Below are positions 35,101 to 49,045 of a stretch of DNA of 64,000 bases, piece after piece. The stretch comes from Spirometra erinaceieuropaei (taxonomy: Eukaryota > Platyhelminthes > Cestoda > Diphyllobothriidea > Diphyllobothriidae), in the NCBI GenBank assembly GCA_902702965.1, contig CACRXP010000707.1:47567-111566 (forward strand), given 5' to 3'. Position numbers and translations under genes: made by a program. The stretch's first letter is position 1. Each line of letters begins with the position of its first letter. The notes under the pieces are model-generated. The model worked only from the letters and a program-made list of their open reading frames with translations, ran no database searches and had not been told where the DNA came from.

Positions 35101-38100
35101 ATAAATGCTTTAATAGGATTTACTTCCAAACAATTTAAGAATACCATGAACATGCAGCTAGCCGTACTTTGTCTGCATTTGCAGATCTTTTCCGGGCAAC
35201 TTTTGAGACCTAGGTGCACGGGCATCCAGGGCGGTCAGTGAATCAGTCGGACACGAATTAATGCCCCTCCAAACTGCAGGTGGGCTTGTCGTAAAATCCT
35301 GAGATTATCCAGTTCTGTACCCTGACTTTGGCTCCTAACTCAACCCAAATTCTAACGTTAGCCCCCCAACCCTGGCCCTAGTGCTAACCCCTATCCTAGA
35401 TCTAATCCTACATTCCCCCAGGAATTCAGGGCTAGGCCACCTGTAATATGTTGGGTCCATATTCCAGGGCCAACCATAGCAGACCTTTTGTTTAACCTTT
35501 CATCGAAATTTTGCTCGTTGAAAGTGCTATGTTTAACTAGATTCGAATATCAGATTCGTCGGATTGCTGTTTAAAGCTCATAAAAATCTATAGTGAAAAT
35601 TAGGTGCTTGGTTTCTAGCCGTACATAAAGGCATAAGTAATTTAAAAAAAGACAGGAGCGACGATTCACAGACGATGCAATATATCTCTGCGGCAGATAG
35701 ACAGCTTCCAGGAAAGTGAACACCAGGACGTCTAGGACAACCGGATGTGGGCCTGCCGGAGGTAATAATTTGGGCTTGATCAGGTAAGCGTACTTCGACA
35801 ATGCTTAAAACCCTTGGAGGAAGTCACCTATAATTACAATTTTTTAAAGGCAACAGCATTTCAAATCTTTGTGCAGCTTCAATGTTTTGGGCATATGCCT
35901 GTAAAATTGCATACTCGCAATTAACCTTCTCAGTAAACCAAAAAAGTTTATATTAATAACTGAATGAAAAATTTGACTAAGAGTAGATAGTTGGACAGAA
36001 ATGACGCTTAATAGCCTATTGGGTTTTTAGCATATATTTTAAAAACGCAGGGAGTCCTTTATAGTTTCGCTAATTTTTGTAGGTATCAGCAAAGTAACCA
36101 ATGCATTTCTACATTTCGTGGAGTAACAGTGTTTTTGTTAGGTAAAAATTACTCTGCGCCTCTGGGTATTTGGTATAACGGAATATAAAAAGTACAAAAT
36201 GAAAGTATTAAAATAAACACGACTGTATAAGTAATTACTTAAAGGAGCGTAAAAAGTCGATAAAGAAAGCAAATTTAGGGATTTATTTTATTTCCAAGAT
36301 TTTTGACCTAAAAATTCCAACTCCAAATAAAGATGTCTTTGTGGACATATCCGGACGAAAGTCCTCTGTATTTTCTAAGCAACAATAACCTACTTGTTCA
36401 AATATTGTTTTTTTATTTCGCATTCGCAAATCTTTTAAACGGATTTGACACTGAATCTGGATGGTACTCTCCGTATCAAAACAGACAGCCAGTCTACCTA
36501 GAGACGTGCAATTACTTAGCGAAAATTCGACTTCTACTTTCCGCGCCTGAGTGATACGAGTCACGTGACTGCTGCGGTCGTTATTCAAAGGTAGGAAATG
36601 AAGACGGAAGCTTTCGGTTCAAGTTAATTCCACAATCTCCCACGAAATCACGATGGAGCTCTGTGGGAAAATGCTTTGGGAAGGCTTCTGGGGTATTTCC
36701 GATACTTCGCTTAGTAAATGATCTGGTAGGAAGTTATTCAGCGTGTTTCTATTAAAATATTTAAATTGGGATGGCAACTGCAGAGGCTCCCAGAATGCGC
36801 AACCCATAGAAGTCTAAAATTGGCAACTCATATATTCGAGCCATCGACTTCGGCAAAATTATTTTCGGGTGAACGTTGAATGGTTGTAACAATACACAGC
36901 GGTTTCCCTGTAACTGAGACAACTCATTACTTACATTTATGTAATACGTGACTAAACATTAATAAATGCCGCTCAGCAGATCACTCCTACCCAATAAACA
37001 CTCAATCACTTTAAGCGATATTTTGCAATAAAGTGCTTTACCAAGATTTCCTTCCACCTTTTCGGAGTGAAGTGCTGTCGCGGAAGGGCGGTTAGAATTC
37101 CTCCAGCGACGTCCAGGGAAAGTAAACGTTCTTATGGGTCGCTTATGAGTGTGAACAGACCGGTGTTTTGCACCATCCCACCCACCTATGTCCACCACTG
37201 ATATACCCAGCGGGAGCGCAAGCACATTTACTGGCAGGGAACCAGGTGTCAGGGAACTTCCAGCGCATAACAGGCTGCGAGGGCCATGGTTTGCTGATAC
37301 TGGCATAGCACACGCTTTCAGACTAGCATGGCTGCCCGATCATCGTCCTCGTCCTTCTGACTTCTGGTGGAGTGTTGTTGTTGGCGGTGGTGGTGGTAGT
37401 AGTGGTGATGGCGAAAAATCCTGGTCAAGTATGTGTTGTGAATCGGGGGGAGGTGTGTGGTGACACGCCTGGGTGCGGGTGCGGCCGTGCCAGCCACCCG
37501 CACCCTCCCCGGCCTCCGACCTTCTTGACTCTCTTTCGACATCGGGCCCGGCTGGGGAGTGGAAAAGGGAGAGTGCGGTAGACGCTGTGCAAGCCTGCTG
37601 TCACTATAAACTAAACCACGCCCAAGTCACTATGCCTGCTGTGCCTAGCTGTGTAGCACACAGTGGACATCGCCGAAATCGACGGTCGAACTGTCGTATG
37701 GTGCACCAGAATAACATCTGGTCTGCTCTTCATAAATTCGCCTTTCATTTGCAGTCTCATTATGCTTTGTGCTAAAACGCAGTAAATCGGCATGTACGGA
37801 CTGCCTGTAGGTGATAAAACTGTGAGCGAAAGGGCTGAGAATTCCGTAGCGAAGGAATAATTGAACACAAAACGTGTTATCCGAGAGACATGTGGTAGCA
37901 TAACGCTCCAGTTCTTTTGGAATTTTTCATGCTAATTATCCTCAAAGGTTGAAACAACAAAAGTTTGCCGCATTTGCAAACTTCTATCTCACAGCTGAAG
38001 CTGACGGGTGGCAGTTGCATTTCCATCTGTTGATAAATTTCACTCAAATATCAACACAGACATTGTAAAGACAACATCCCACCAAGACCGACCGAAATTC

Positions 38101-39271
38101 AAAATATGCTTTGAAACCAGTCAGGAACTTTAGTTCGCGCTGAGTACATCGTCATGCTGTACAAAATACGCACGAAAATTACTTTCCGACGATATAAAGA
38201 CAACATTGAAAGGTGGCCTGCATGAAGTAGAATTTGTTCGGCTAATCAGACCGACGTATCTAATAATTTTAACGATAAGAAGTCCTCAAAATTTGCCAAT
38301 TCTTACGATTAGCTTACATTTTTTGCCTTTATGGCGTTAAGAATCACCACCGAAACTATATGTTGAAGTTTTAACCTCATGAACTGCTCACTTTAAATTT
38401 GCACTTTAAGAGGATTTAGGCATTTATCGAACCGTTTCCAATGTTTGGCAAGAACCATACCCGGTTGTTATTGGTGGTGACTTGCAGGATTTTAATTATC
38501 CATTAGAGGTTCTCTCGGCATCTAACACATGACTTCCTCGTGTTATAGCTGCTAGAATAGGTCAATACACTTGAAAGCGAACTAGAGTGTTTGATAAGAA
38601 GTGCATCCTGCCTTACGCGTCCCACAAATGTACGACTCGTGAGACCAATCTTATACCACATCAAGGGACCTTCGTCAATTAAACTATATTACGAAGGAGA
38701 GCCTTCGACCCGCTTATCGCTTTTCGGAAACGGCTTTCTCTGCCAGTTCACAAACTTCCAGACAGCTGCTTGTAACGCACCTTGTTGGTTTAAGCGCATG
38801 GCACCTGGGCCATGATGAGGAAGATCCGCCCTGAGCGGACCTCAAGTCACCCTCCCCCCAGCTCCTCCGCTCCCATCTGTGTCAAAAGGGTAGACAAGGT
38901 GAGAACGGTCAGCCATAAGATCAGGCCAAGTGCTACGTAGGTATTTACATTCGTTTTACTCGCTTACCGCACACCTTGGTTCCTCGAGTAACAGGGACGA
39001 GACTGCACACGTTACTTGTCCGAGAACATATTGCTGTTTCAACCTGAACCAATGCTGGCAATTATTAGACTTAGAGTTTGAGACCTTTACCGCAACTTCT
39101 CAAAGGCATAAACCTACGGCCCTCATCAAAGTGTGTGGAAGGCGCATTACGCACACAAACGGGCAGTGCTTTGTAAACTACGGAGATGCACTGTATCACG
39201 CGCTCAGCTTACAACTACCCGCGTAGTTCTTCCTTCTACGTGAATCAAACTGATTGGGCAATATATTTTGC
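32185..39271 (+). repeat. Segmental duplication, copy A (~7.1 kb), ends at the N gap
   Basis: Starting at ttggggaagaaaatgtg the segment matches 39550-46614 base for base with scattered substitutions and small indels; in spot checks identity is roughly 95-97 percent by eye. The offset is 7,365 at the start and 7,343 at the end, so indels are few. I recognise no gene or transposon domain inside. It includes a degenerate CCTAAC-like tract (35331-35410) and a GGTGGT-rich stretch near 37370-37410. Confidence 0.93.
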
Positions 39272-39549
39272 NNNNNNNNNNNNNNNNNNNNNNNNNNNNN
39301 NNNNNNNNNNNNNNNNNNNNNNNNNNNNNNNNNNNNNNNNNNNNNNNNNNNNNNNNNNNNNNNNNNNNNNNNNNNNNNNNNNNNNNNNNNNNNNNNNNNN
39401 NNNNNNNNNNNNNNNNNNNNNNNNNNNNNNNNNNNNNNNNNNNNNNNNNNNNNNNNNNNNNNNNNNNNNNNNNNNNNNNNNNNNNNNNNNNNNNNNNNNN
39501 NNNNNNNNNNNNNNNNNNNNNNNNNNNNNNNNNNNNNNNNNNNNNNNNN
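39272..39549. other. Assembly gap (278 N)
   Basis: An uninterrupted run of N separates the end of copy A from the start of copy B. Any reading frame crossing it is meaningless. Confidence 1.
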
Positions 39550-42500
39550 TTGGGGAAGAAAATGTGCAAGGAACCGAGTGAGATTGTTGTAACCTTTTTA
39601 AACATATATCAGTATTTATTGGCGTCTTCCAGAGTCGGCTGTGATCAGGCGGTGTGAGCGTGTTTGTCAATGGCGACAGGAGTAGCTCGGAATGCGTGCG
39701 GTGGAGATGCTACGGCCTGTAGAGAGATGCAGTTGAGGCATCAACCATGGGTGTACTGGCGCGGTCTCTTCAACGTGTGCCGGTGAGTTGGCACGTTGGT
39801 ATGAGACGAAAGAACGTTTCGGACGCAAGGCATCCCAGTGAGTGCTGAGTCGGACGAATCCATCAGTGAAATAGGCTCGAAACTTCATCGCTGTATATAG
39901 GATAGCATGCTGAGTGCATGCAAGTAAGTCACGAATGATGGTTTTGTCAGTAATGAGCAGAGAAATGTCTCGGACAGAAGTGAGGCGTTCAGATGACAAC
40001 ACATTTGGAGGTCTGATCAGCATAGTCTGAGTGAGGTTTGAACTGAACTTGTATGGCCGAGGTTTGCTCGTAACATTCATCTCGAAACACGACAGGCTGT
40101 CGGCAACTGTGTTTTCCTATCTATGGGTACGATGTGTGAAACAGGAAAAACAGCAGGGCGAAGTCGAGTGGGAATTTTGTGGCTGTTGAGTTCATCCACG
40201 TCTGCAGATTGCGCGTCGGTCACGTCGGAGTTGTCACCGATTTGTAGCTCACAGACTACGCACATTCTCACTACTGTGCTGCTACAAGATCATCCTACTA
40301 GGCGGCCTTTAAGGTCCCATGTGAGGTACCGTCATTGTTTCCACTGGTGATAATAAGGACCATATTGATTTCTAGACTAGCTCCCCTTTCCCTTCCCAAA
40401 AAAGACTTCTGTTAAGTCCCAAGTGCCAACAACGAGAATCCCATTTTTGCATGACTCGGTGGTCAACGTATTTGGTTTATAGGCCAGCATTCACACCGGG
40501 CAGCAATCCACGAAGTTATAAAGCAGCCCCATTACTACGTGAGTGTATCATTAAGAAAATCAGCTGGCCCACCCGGTATAAAGCAGGTTACGACAGTCGT
40601 ACTTCACCGAGAGTTTCTGCCCACGCTTTTTGCTCACAAACCAGTTAGACGGGATGCACCCACTTGGAAACAGCACCAGAGATGAATAGAGCGCCTTCGA
40701 CGAGATTGGGGGAGATGATGTACCTGTGGTAAATGTTGGAGACCTAATAAAATATTCCTACCTGTCTCACTAGCCAAATTAACCTAACTGGTTACCTTTT
40801 TAACACTGTTTGCGGACTGTCATCTCAATCCGACCTTCTAGCAGAAAATTTCCCCTAGCTGACGTTTAAATCCTGCTTGGTGTGGCATATCATCAATTTC
40901 TCAATGTGCTGCGATATGGTGGTTTTGATTGGGCATTGTCATCGCCAACAGTGATAACATCACTTGAAAGAAAGTTACTGCCCGCATAGTACCTGCGTTC
41001 CCATTCGTTCCTGCAATATTTTTCTTCTTTCTCTTACTTTAAGCATCGCCTTGCGTTTCTCTGTCAAAAAGGGAAATGACATGGAAGAAAACGACATTTA
41101 TACACTGCTATGAGGTTTGTTTTACTTTGCGTACAGTCTAGAAAGCGGCGGCTGTTTAGGCCTGTCAAGTACTTTGACAAGCAGGTTATGATTACCCTTT
41201 ATGCCTAAAAAAACAGAATCTGGGAGACGCTTTCCGGTAGCTTGCATATACATTTATTTAGAATTATGGAGAATTTGAACAAGGCGGGTTTTTCTTCTGT
41301 AAAATCATGAAACTAGGCGCCTTCCAACTAGAAAATATCCAATGCCTTCAACTATCTTTAACGGTAACCAAATTTCACCGAAACTGACTTAAGGCATTAC
41401 ATCTCCTCCAATTATTTCTGATAATAATATTCAAGGCCACAAAAGGGTGTGTATTGGTGCGCTACTTATTTTGATCAGTGTGATTGTAAGAGTTTGACTA
41501 GAGAACTAGACATATGTGGCGCAAAACCAAGTCCGAGCTATACATTAGGCGTTGGTTACAGCTTAAAATTCAAGCAAAAAATCTTTTTCATGACCTACTG
41601 CAAAGAGTATTATGATCTATCGGGAATTTACAGTATGCTGTGTACTTACGGGGCTAACTGCCTCCGTAGCATTTTATGACTGAAAATTCAAGCATGCTGA
41701 TATTTGTAACTTAACCAAAAAATGCTTTTAAGAATTAATGCTCTTGGATCTATATTTTTTGCTCGCCTTGTCCGAAAATAAGATCACTGAACTGCCCCCT
41801 TGGTTTATGGATGTTCAGACCTCCTGTCTGTTTTCTTTAATAAAGGCAGCCATTGACGTCTTAAATTGCGGCCGCTCAAATTTAAAAACTTTCAAAGATT
41901 ATGGGTGAATCAGAGCCCCGAATCATGTTCTTCCTGGGAGACGCGATAGGAGAGGGTTTCGAGTTAGATAAAATCCTGAACATTGTGCTGAGTTAAATCT
42001 GGCAAGATAATGATTGCTGTTCCGTTAAATTATAAATGTGACATCAGAAAACGGGCATCAGCCACGTAGTGTGGATAGTTATCGTGATACGAGATCTAAA
42101 AATAATTTTTGCAAAAAGCGTGTGGTATTAGGTGAAATCAAACCGACTAATTCTCATTTTTGGTTGGATTTTCCGCCAGTCACCTGTGCAGAGTAACCAA
42201 CATTCCCTGTCCCAAAACAGTCTCTTATGCTTCCTTCAAGCCACTTTTCTGTTTCTTTTTTTTACCGTAAATTCTCTCAAGTTTTTTCTACATGCAATTG
42301 TTACTCCTGATGATTATGGTCTGGGTTCGTAAATTATGCTCTAGTTCAACTTCATTTTCATATTTGCCAGTAACAGTTCATCCGTTAAAAAGCTCATTTT
42401 GCACTTAATGGTACAGCTGACATTTGGCATCCCTCCTTCTGCTTAAAAACGGTCTCTGGTTCACATAGTGTAATAATTGCTTTAAAAGGATTTACTTCCA

Positions 42501-45500
42501 AACAATTTAAGAATACCATGAACATGTGGCTAGCCGTACTTTGTCTGCATTTGCAGATCTTTTCCGGGCAAATTTTGAGACCTAGGCGCACGGGCATCCA
42601 GGGCGGTCAGTGAATCAGTCGGACACGAATTAATGACCCTCCAAACTGCAAGTGGGCTTGTCGTAAAATCCAGAGGTTATCCATTTCTGTACCCTGACTT
42701 TGGCTCCTAACTCAACCCAAATTCTAACGTTAGCCCCCGAACCCCGGCCCTAGTGCTAACCCCTATCCTAGATCTAATCCTACATTCCCCCAGGATTTCA
42801 GGGCAAGGCCACCTGTAATATGTTGGGTCCATATTCCAGGGCTAACCATAGCAGACATTTTGTTTAACCTTTCATCGAAATTTTGCTCGTTGAAAGTGCT
42901 ATGTTTAACTAGCTTCGAATATCAGATTCGTCGAATTGCTGTTTAAAGCTCACAAAAATTTATAGTTAAAATTAGGTGCTTGGTTTCTAGCCGCACATAA
43001 AGGCAAAAGTAATTTAAAGAAAACAGGAGCGACGGTTCACAGACTATGCAATATATCTCTGCGGCAGATAGACAGCTTCCAGGAAAGTGAACACCAGGAC
43101 GTCTAGGACAACCGGATGTGGGCCTGCCGGAGGTAATAATTTGCGCTTGATCAGGTAAGCGTACTTCGACTATGCTTAAAACCCTTGGAGGAAGTCACCT
43201 ATAATTACCATTTTTTAAAGGCAACAGCATTTCAAATCTTTGTGCAGCTTCACTGTTTTGCGCATATGCCTGTAAAATTGCATACTCGCAATTAACCTTC
43301 TCAGTAAACCAAAAAAGTTTATATTAATAATAGAATGAAAAATTTGAATAAGAGTAGATAGTTGGACAGAAATGACGGTTAATAGCCTATTGGGTTTCCA
43401 GTATATATTTTAAAAACGCAGGGATTCCTTTATAGTGTCGCTAATTTTTGAAGTTATCAGCAAAGTAACCGATGCATTTCTACATTTCGTGGAGTAACAG
43501 TGTTTTTTGTTAGGTAAAAATTGCTCTGCGCCTCTAGGTATTTAGTATAACGGAATGTAAAAGTACAAACTGCAAGTATTAAAATCAACACGACTGTATA
43601 AGTAGTTACTTAAAGGAGCGGTAAAAGTCGCTAAGGAAAGCCAATTTATGGATTTATTTTATTTCCCAGATTTTTGACCTAAAAATTCCAACTCCAAATA
43701 AAGATGTCTTTGTGGACTTATCCGGACGAAAGTCATCTGTATTTTCTAAGCAACAATAACCTACTTGTTCAAATATTGTTTTTTTAAATTTCGCATTCGC
43801 AAATCCTTTAAACGGATTTGACACTGAACCTGGATGGTACTCTCTGTATCACAACAGACAGCCAGTCTACCTAGAGACGTGCAATTACTTAACGAAAATT
43901 CGACTTCTACTTTCCGCGCCTGAGTGATACGAGTCACGTGACTGCTGCGGTCGTTATTCAAAGGTAGGAAATGAAGGCGGAAGCTTTCGGTTCAAGTTAA
44001 TTCCACAATCTCCCACGAAATCACGATGGAGCTCTATGGGAAAATGCATTGGGAAGGCTTCTGGGGTTTTTCCAATACTTCGCTTAGTAAATGGTCTGGT
44101 AGAAAGTTATTCAGCGTGTTTCGATTGAAATATTCACATTTGGATGTCAACTGCAGATACTCCCAGAATGCGCAACCCATAGAAGTCTAAAATTGGCGAC
44201 TTATATATTCGAGCCATCGACTTCGACAAAATTATTTTCGAGTGAACGTTGAATGTTTGTAACACTACACAGCGGTTTCCCTGTAGCTGAGACTTCTAAT
44301 TACTTACATTTATGTAATACGCGACCCAAAATTAATAAATGCCGCGCAGCAGATCACTCCTACCCAATAACCACTCAACCACTTTAAGCGATATTTTGCA
44401 ATAAGGCGTTTGACCAAGATTTCCTTCACCTTTTCTGAGAGAAGTGCTGTCGTGGAAGGGCGGCTAGAACTCCCCCAGTGACGTCCAGGGAAAGTAAACG
44501 TTCTAATGGGTCGGCCTATGAGTGTGAACAGACCGGTGTTGCGCAACATCTCACCCACCCATGCCCACCACTGGTATACCCAGCGGGAGCGCAAGCACAC
44601 TTACCGGCAGGGAACCAGATTTCAGGAAACTGCCAGCGCATAACAGGCTGCGAGGGTCATGGTTTGCTGATACTGGCAAAGCACACGCTTTCAGACTGGC
44701 ATGGCTGCCCGGTCATCGTCTTCGTCCTTCTGACTCCTGGTGGGGTGTTGTTGTTGGCGGTGGTAGTGGTGGTGGTGGAAGTGGTGATGATGAAAACTCT
44801 TGCTCAAGTATGTGTTGTGAGTCGGGGGAGGTGCGAGTCCGGCCGTGCCAGCCACCCGCACCCTCTCCGACCTTCTTGACTCTCTTTTGACATCGGGCCC
44901 GGCTGGGGAGTGGGAAAGGGAGAGTGCGATAGACGCTGTGCAAGCCTGCTGTCACTATAAACTAAACCACGCGCAAGTCGCCATGCCTGCTGCACCTAGC
45001 TGTGTAGCACACGGTGGACATCGACGGTCGAACTGTCGTGTGGTGCACCAGAACAACGTCTGGTCTGCTCTTCATAAATGCGCCTTTCATTTGCAGTCTC
45101 ATTAAGTTTTGTGCTAAAACGCAGTACAGACCGCCTGTAGGTGATAAAACTGTGAGCGAAAGGGCTGAAAATTCCGTAGCAAAGAAATAAATGAACACAA
45201 AACGTGTTATTCGAGAGACATGTGGAAGCTTATCGTTCCAGTCCTTTTGGAATTTTTCGTGCTAATTATCCTCAAAGGCCGAAACAACAAAGGTTTGCCG
45301 CATTTGAAAACTGTTATCTCACAGCTGAAGCTGACGGGTGGCAGTTGCATCTCCATCTGTTGATAAATTTCACTCAAATATCAACACGGGCATTTTAAGG
45401 ACAAAATCCCACCAAGACCGACCGAAAATCAAAATATGCTTTGAAACCAGTTAGGAACTTTAATTCGCGCTGAATGCATCGTCGTGATGTGCAAAATACG

Positions 45501-46614
45501 CACGAAAATTACTTTCCTACGATATAAAGACAACAGTGAAAGGTGGCCTGTCTGAAGCAGAATTTGTTCGGGCAATCAGACCGAAGTATCTAATAATTTT
45601 AACAGGAAGAAGTCCTCCATATTTGCCAATTCTTACGATTAGCTTACATTTTTTTGCCTTTATGACGTTAAAAAGTTCCATCGAAACTATGTGTTAAAGT
45701 GCTAACCTCATGAACTGCTCACTTTAAATTTGCACTTCAAAAGGATTTAGGCATTTATCGAACCGTTCCTAATGTTTGGCAATAGCCATACCCGGTTGTT
45801 ATTGGTGATGACTTTTGCAGAATTTTAATTATCCATTACAGGTTTTCTCGGCATCTAACACATCACTTCCTCCCATACTGCTCGTGCTATAGCTGTTAGA
45901 ATAGGTCAATTCACTTGAAAGCGAGCTCGAGTGCTTGATAAGAAGTGCACCCCGCCTTACGCGTCCCACAAATGTACGACTCGAGAGACCAATCTTATAC
46001 CACATCAAGGGACCTTCGTCAATTAAACTATATTACGAAGGAAAGCCTTCGACCCGCTTATCGCTTTTCGGAAACGGCTTACTCTGCCAGTTCACAAACT
46101 TCCAGACAGCTGGTTGTAATGCACCTTGTTGTTTTAAGCGCATGGCACCTGGGCCATGATGAGGAAGATCCGCCCTGAGCGGACCCCAAGTCACCCCCCC
46201 CCACCTTCTCCGCTCCCATCTGTGTCAAAAGGGTAGACAAGGTGAGAACGGTCAGCCATAAGATCAGGCCAAGTGCTACGTAGGTATTCACATTCGTTTT
46301 ACTCGCTTACCGCACACCTTGGTTCCTCGAGTAACAGGGATGAGACTGCACACGTTACTTGTCCGAGAACATATTGCTGTTTCAACCTGACCCAATGCTG
46401 GCAATTATTAGACTTAGAGTTTGAGACCTTTGCCGCAACTTCTCAAAGGCATAAACCTACGGCCCTCATCAAAGTGTGTGGAAGGCGCATTACGCACACA
46501 AACGGGCAGTGCTTTGTAAACTACGGAGATGCATTGTATCACGCGCTCAGCTTACAACTACCCGCGTAGTTCTTCCTTCTACGTGAATCAAACTGATTGG
46601 GCAATATATTTTGC
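39550..46614 (+). repeat. Segmental duplication, copy B (~7.1 kb)
   Basis: A direct repeat of 32185-39271. Frames of 137-138 codons at 32300-32716 and 39667-40080 (minus) correspond, but about 15 residues differ, so most substitutions there change the protein and purifying selection is unlikely. Copy B continues past 46614 into sequence that copy A may share but loses in the gap. Confidence 0.93.
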
Positions 46615-48365
46615 ATGACAAAGAGTTGAATTGTGTGTTCACTTCTTTTAGCACAATAAAGCGCGTTAAAAACTGATGTTTTTTATGTTAGTCTTGTTTT
46701 AACAAGATAACGCGCGGCCTACAGAATTCAAAAATGTCATGGATATGCGCAGCTTCCGCAGAGATCCTTCAGCTGTCCGTTCAGATATGTTTTTCTGTCG
46801 CAGTAAAAAGGCTCGGCAACAGACCTTATCCTTGCCTCACATTTTTCAAATTTCAACTTTTGCTTTTCTTTCTGTGAATGGAATGTCCGAAGAAGCGCGT
46901 GTTTAGTTTTCTATCGTTTCAAATTATCGCCCACTACTGCGTACTCTCCAATGCCAGCCCCACTGCTCACGAAGGAGTGACCAAATCTGTCTACCTACCG
47001 TCTTTCCTTCCTCGACTTCATCGACGGAAGCGCCTGACACAGCAGTGACTCCGCGGAATGATGGTCTCTGGCCAACAGTGCTAGTTCAGCAATTAACCTC
47101 TTTGGATATTGCGGATTGTGAGGCCAACTTATCGTCAGATGATGGGGGCTTGGTGGCTTTCGAAACTGCAGGACAATAAGCGCACGGTTTCTCATACCTC
47201 TTTCTTCCCGTCGCTTCTTGGAACACAGTTTAAAAGTAGGTAAAATTACGAAAACTCTTTAGCCAGTCGGAATTGACCCAACCACATCGATAAAAACTCC
47301 CATTTGATAACGAAAGACCTTCACTTCAATGAAAATATGAAATAAGTACTGGAAGTAATATTTCGTTAATTAGGAGTAACAGTTTTTCTAAGAGTTTTGA
47401 CAACGCGGAAAGTCCAAATAGTTGTGTCGCATAGGTGAACGCAATGTAAAGAAAAACATAAATTCCGTCCATGCAAAAAACGTAAAGCAACAGCGGAAGC
47501 GAGGTAAGGGTTGTGTTAAGGTTGAAGATTGCCTGCAGCCGTTACCACTGCGCGTTAGGACAAAAAATTACTCCGATTAATAAATTAGAATTTCGGAAAC
47601 AGATAGAAATTCACTTTTACTGAAAATAACATGTGCATCTATGTTTTGACTTATCCGATTCGGGCTGTCTGAAAATCTAGTTCCAAGGTTATGACAATTG
47701 TTTTGGTTAATTATTCTGGTGTGTATATGTGTCCTTGCTGCAGAAATACAAATAAGGTTTCAGGTGTAGTTTTGGGAAGTTATCAACAAAAGCAATAACC
47801 TGGATATAAGGCGACGCCGATTTTTCTCCAAAACTATAGAAACATTCACTAACAAATCAACTCAAAATGTTCTGCAAAAGAAAATTTTTAATCATACTCT
47901 TAAAACATAGCTACTATGAAAGTGTGTTTTTACATTCTGCCCGCATACGGTCTGGGATAAGTGCAGAAAAAATTCCTCCCATATGTGTCGCATTTGCATT
48001 TCGAAAAGGTTTACCAGTTAGTCTGTATGTTTACATGAAACCAAAACCTCAGCATTTTCTTTGTCTTCTAAAGTAGCTGTGAAATATGCTGACTACAACA
48101 AGTTCGTCCATTTGTGCACGCCGTCATGGAGACACCCTGTGAGTTTCATTCAAGTTTACAGGATATATGTGACTGGCTGACGACGGCTAATAAGCCAGAA
48201 ATGGCCATTCCAGTCTCCCTTGACCTTGTCGGTAATAATAACATACTGCCCACATCATGCGCCGCTGTGCGGATGCTCGTTGGGCTCGAGAGAGAGAGCC
48301 CGTAAGGCACAACGGAACGAGTGAGTTCCGTAAGAACGATCGGTGAGCGCCCCCTGCCATTGTAT
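46615..48365. other. Intergenic, no gene recognised
   Basis: AT-rich sequence without recognisable domains. A short AATAAAGCGCG occurs near 46657 but is not tied to a gene that I can see. Confidence 0.45.
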
Positions 48366-49045
48366 ATATATAAATATATCAGGGAGGAAACGACAGAGTC
48401 TGGGGGTAGATTGGTACAGTACTGTTTCGGGCTTGTTTTCCTTCATTCAGCCAATCATTACCCTGACCACCAGGTGGGACCGGAAACACAAACATGCGCA
48501 CATACACACCTTGAGCAGCTGGTCCACCAATGGGGTCTACCAGATGGGTCATAAGCACTTCATCGAACCGAAGTTCATCAGTGCCTCCCCACCTACCATT
48601 CCCTGTTGCTGCAGATCGGGTATTTATTCACTCAGGAATGGGTACACACCAATTCATTGGCTTCCCGAAGAAAACAAGCTTCGTATGGGCGATAGGGGTC
48701 ACGAATAGGCAATCACCTACCAGGCCGAAGTCGTCCAAGTTAGGATCAGTGTGAGCACATTCTTAATTGAATAAATACCCGATCTGCTGCGACAAGGAAT
48801 AGCAGGTGGGGGGGGGGGCACTGATGAACTTTGGTTCGATGAAGTGCTTATGACCCATCAGGTAGACCCCAGTGGTGGACCAGCTGCTCAAGGTGTGTCT
48901 GTGAGCATGTTTGTGTTTCCGGTCCCAGTTGGTGGTCAGGGTAATAATTGGCTAAAAGAAGGCAAACAAGCCCGAAACTCTGCTGTACCAATCTACCCCC
49001 AGACTCTGTCGTCTCCCCTCAGATATATATGTATATATATATGGA
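48366..49045. mobile_element. Foldback element with ~265-bp inverted arms
   Basis: The left arm (about 48370-48630) and right arm (about 48773-49040) are inverted copies: acgacagagtctgggggtaga on the left is matched by tctacccccagactctgtcg on the right. Matching continues through the gaccaccaggtgggaccgg and ccagatgggtcataagcacttc regions to the Gs and Cs next to the loop. The loop is about 140 bases. AT dinucleotide runs lie at both outer ends. It has no coding capacity. Probably a non-autonomous DNA transposon; a related copy is at 51.09-51.51 kb. Confidence 0.85.

Noticed and set aside
39186..39670. Several open frames crossing the N gap
   Set aside because: They consist mostly of undefined bases; they are artefacts of translating N.
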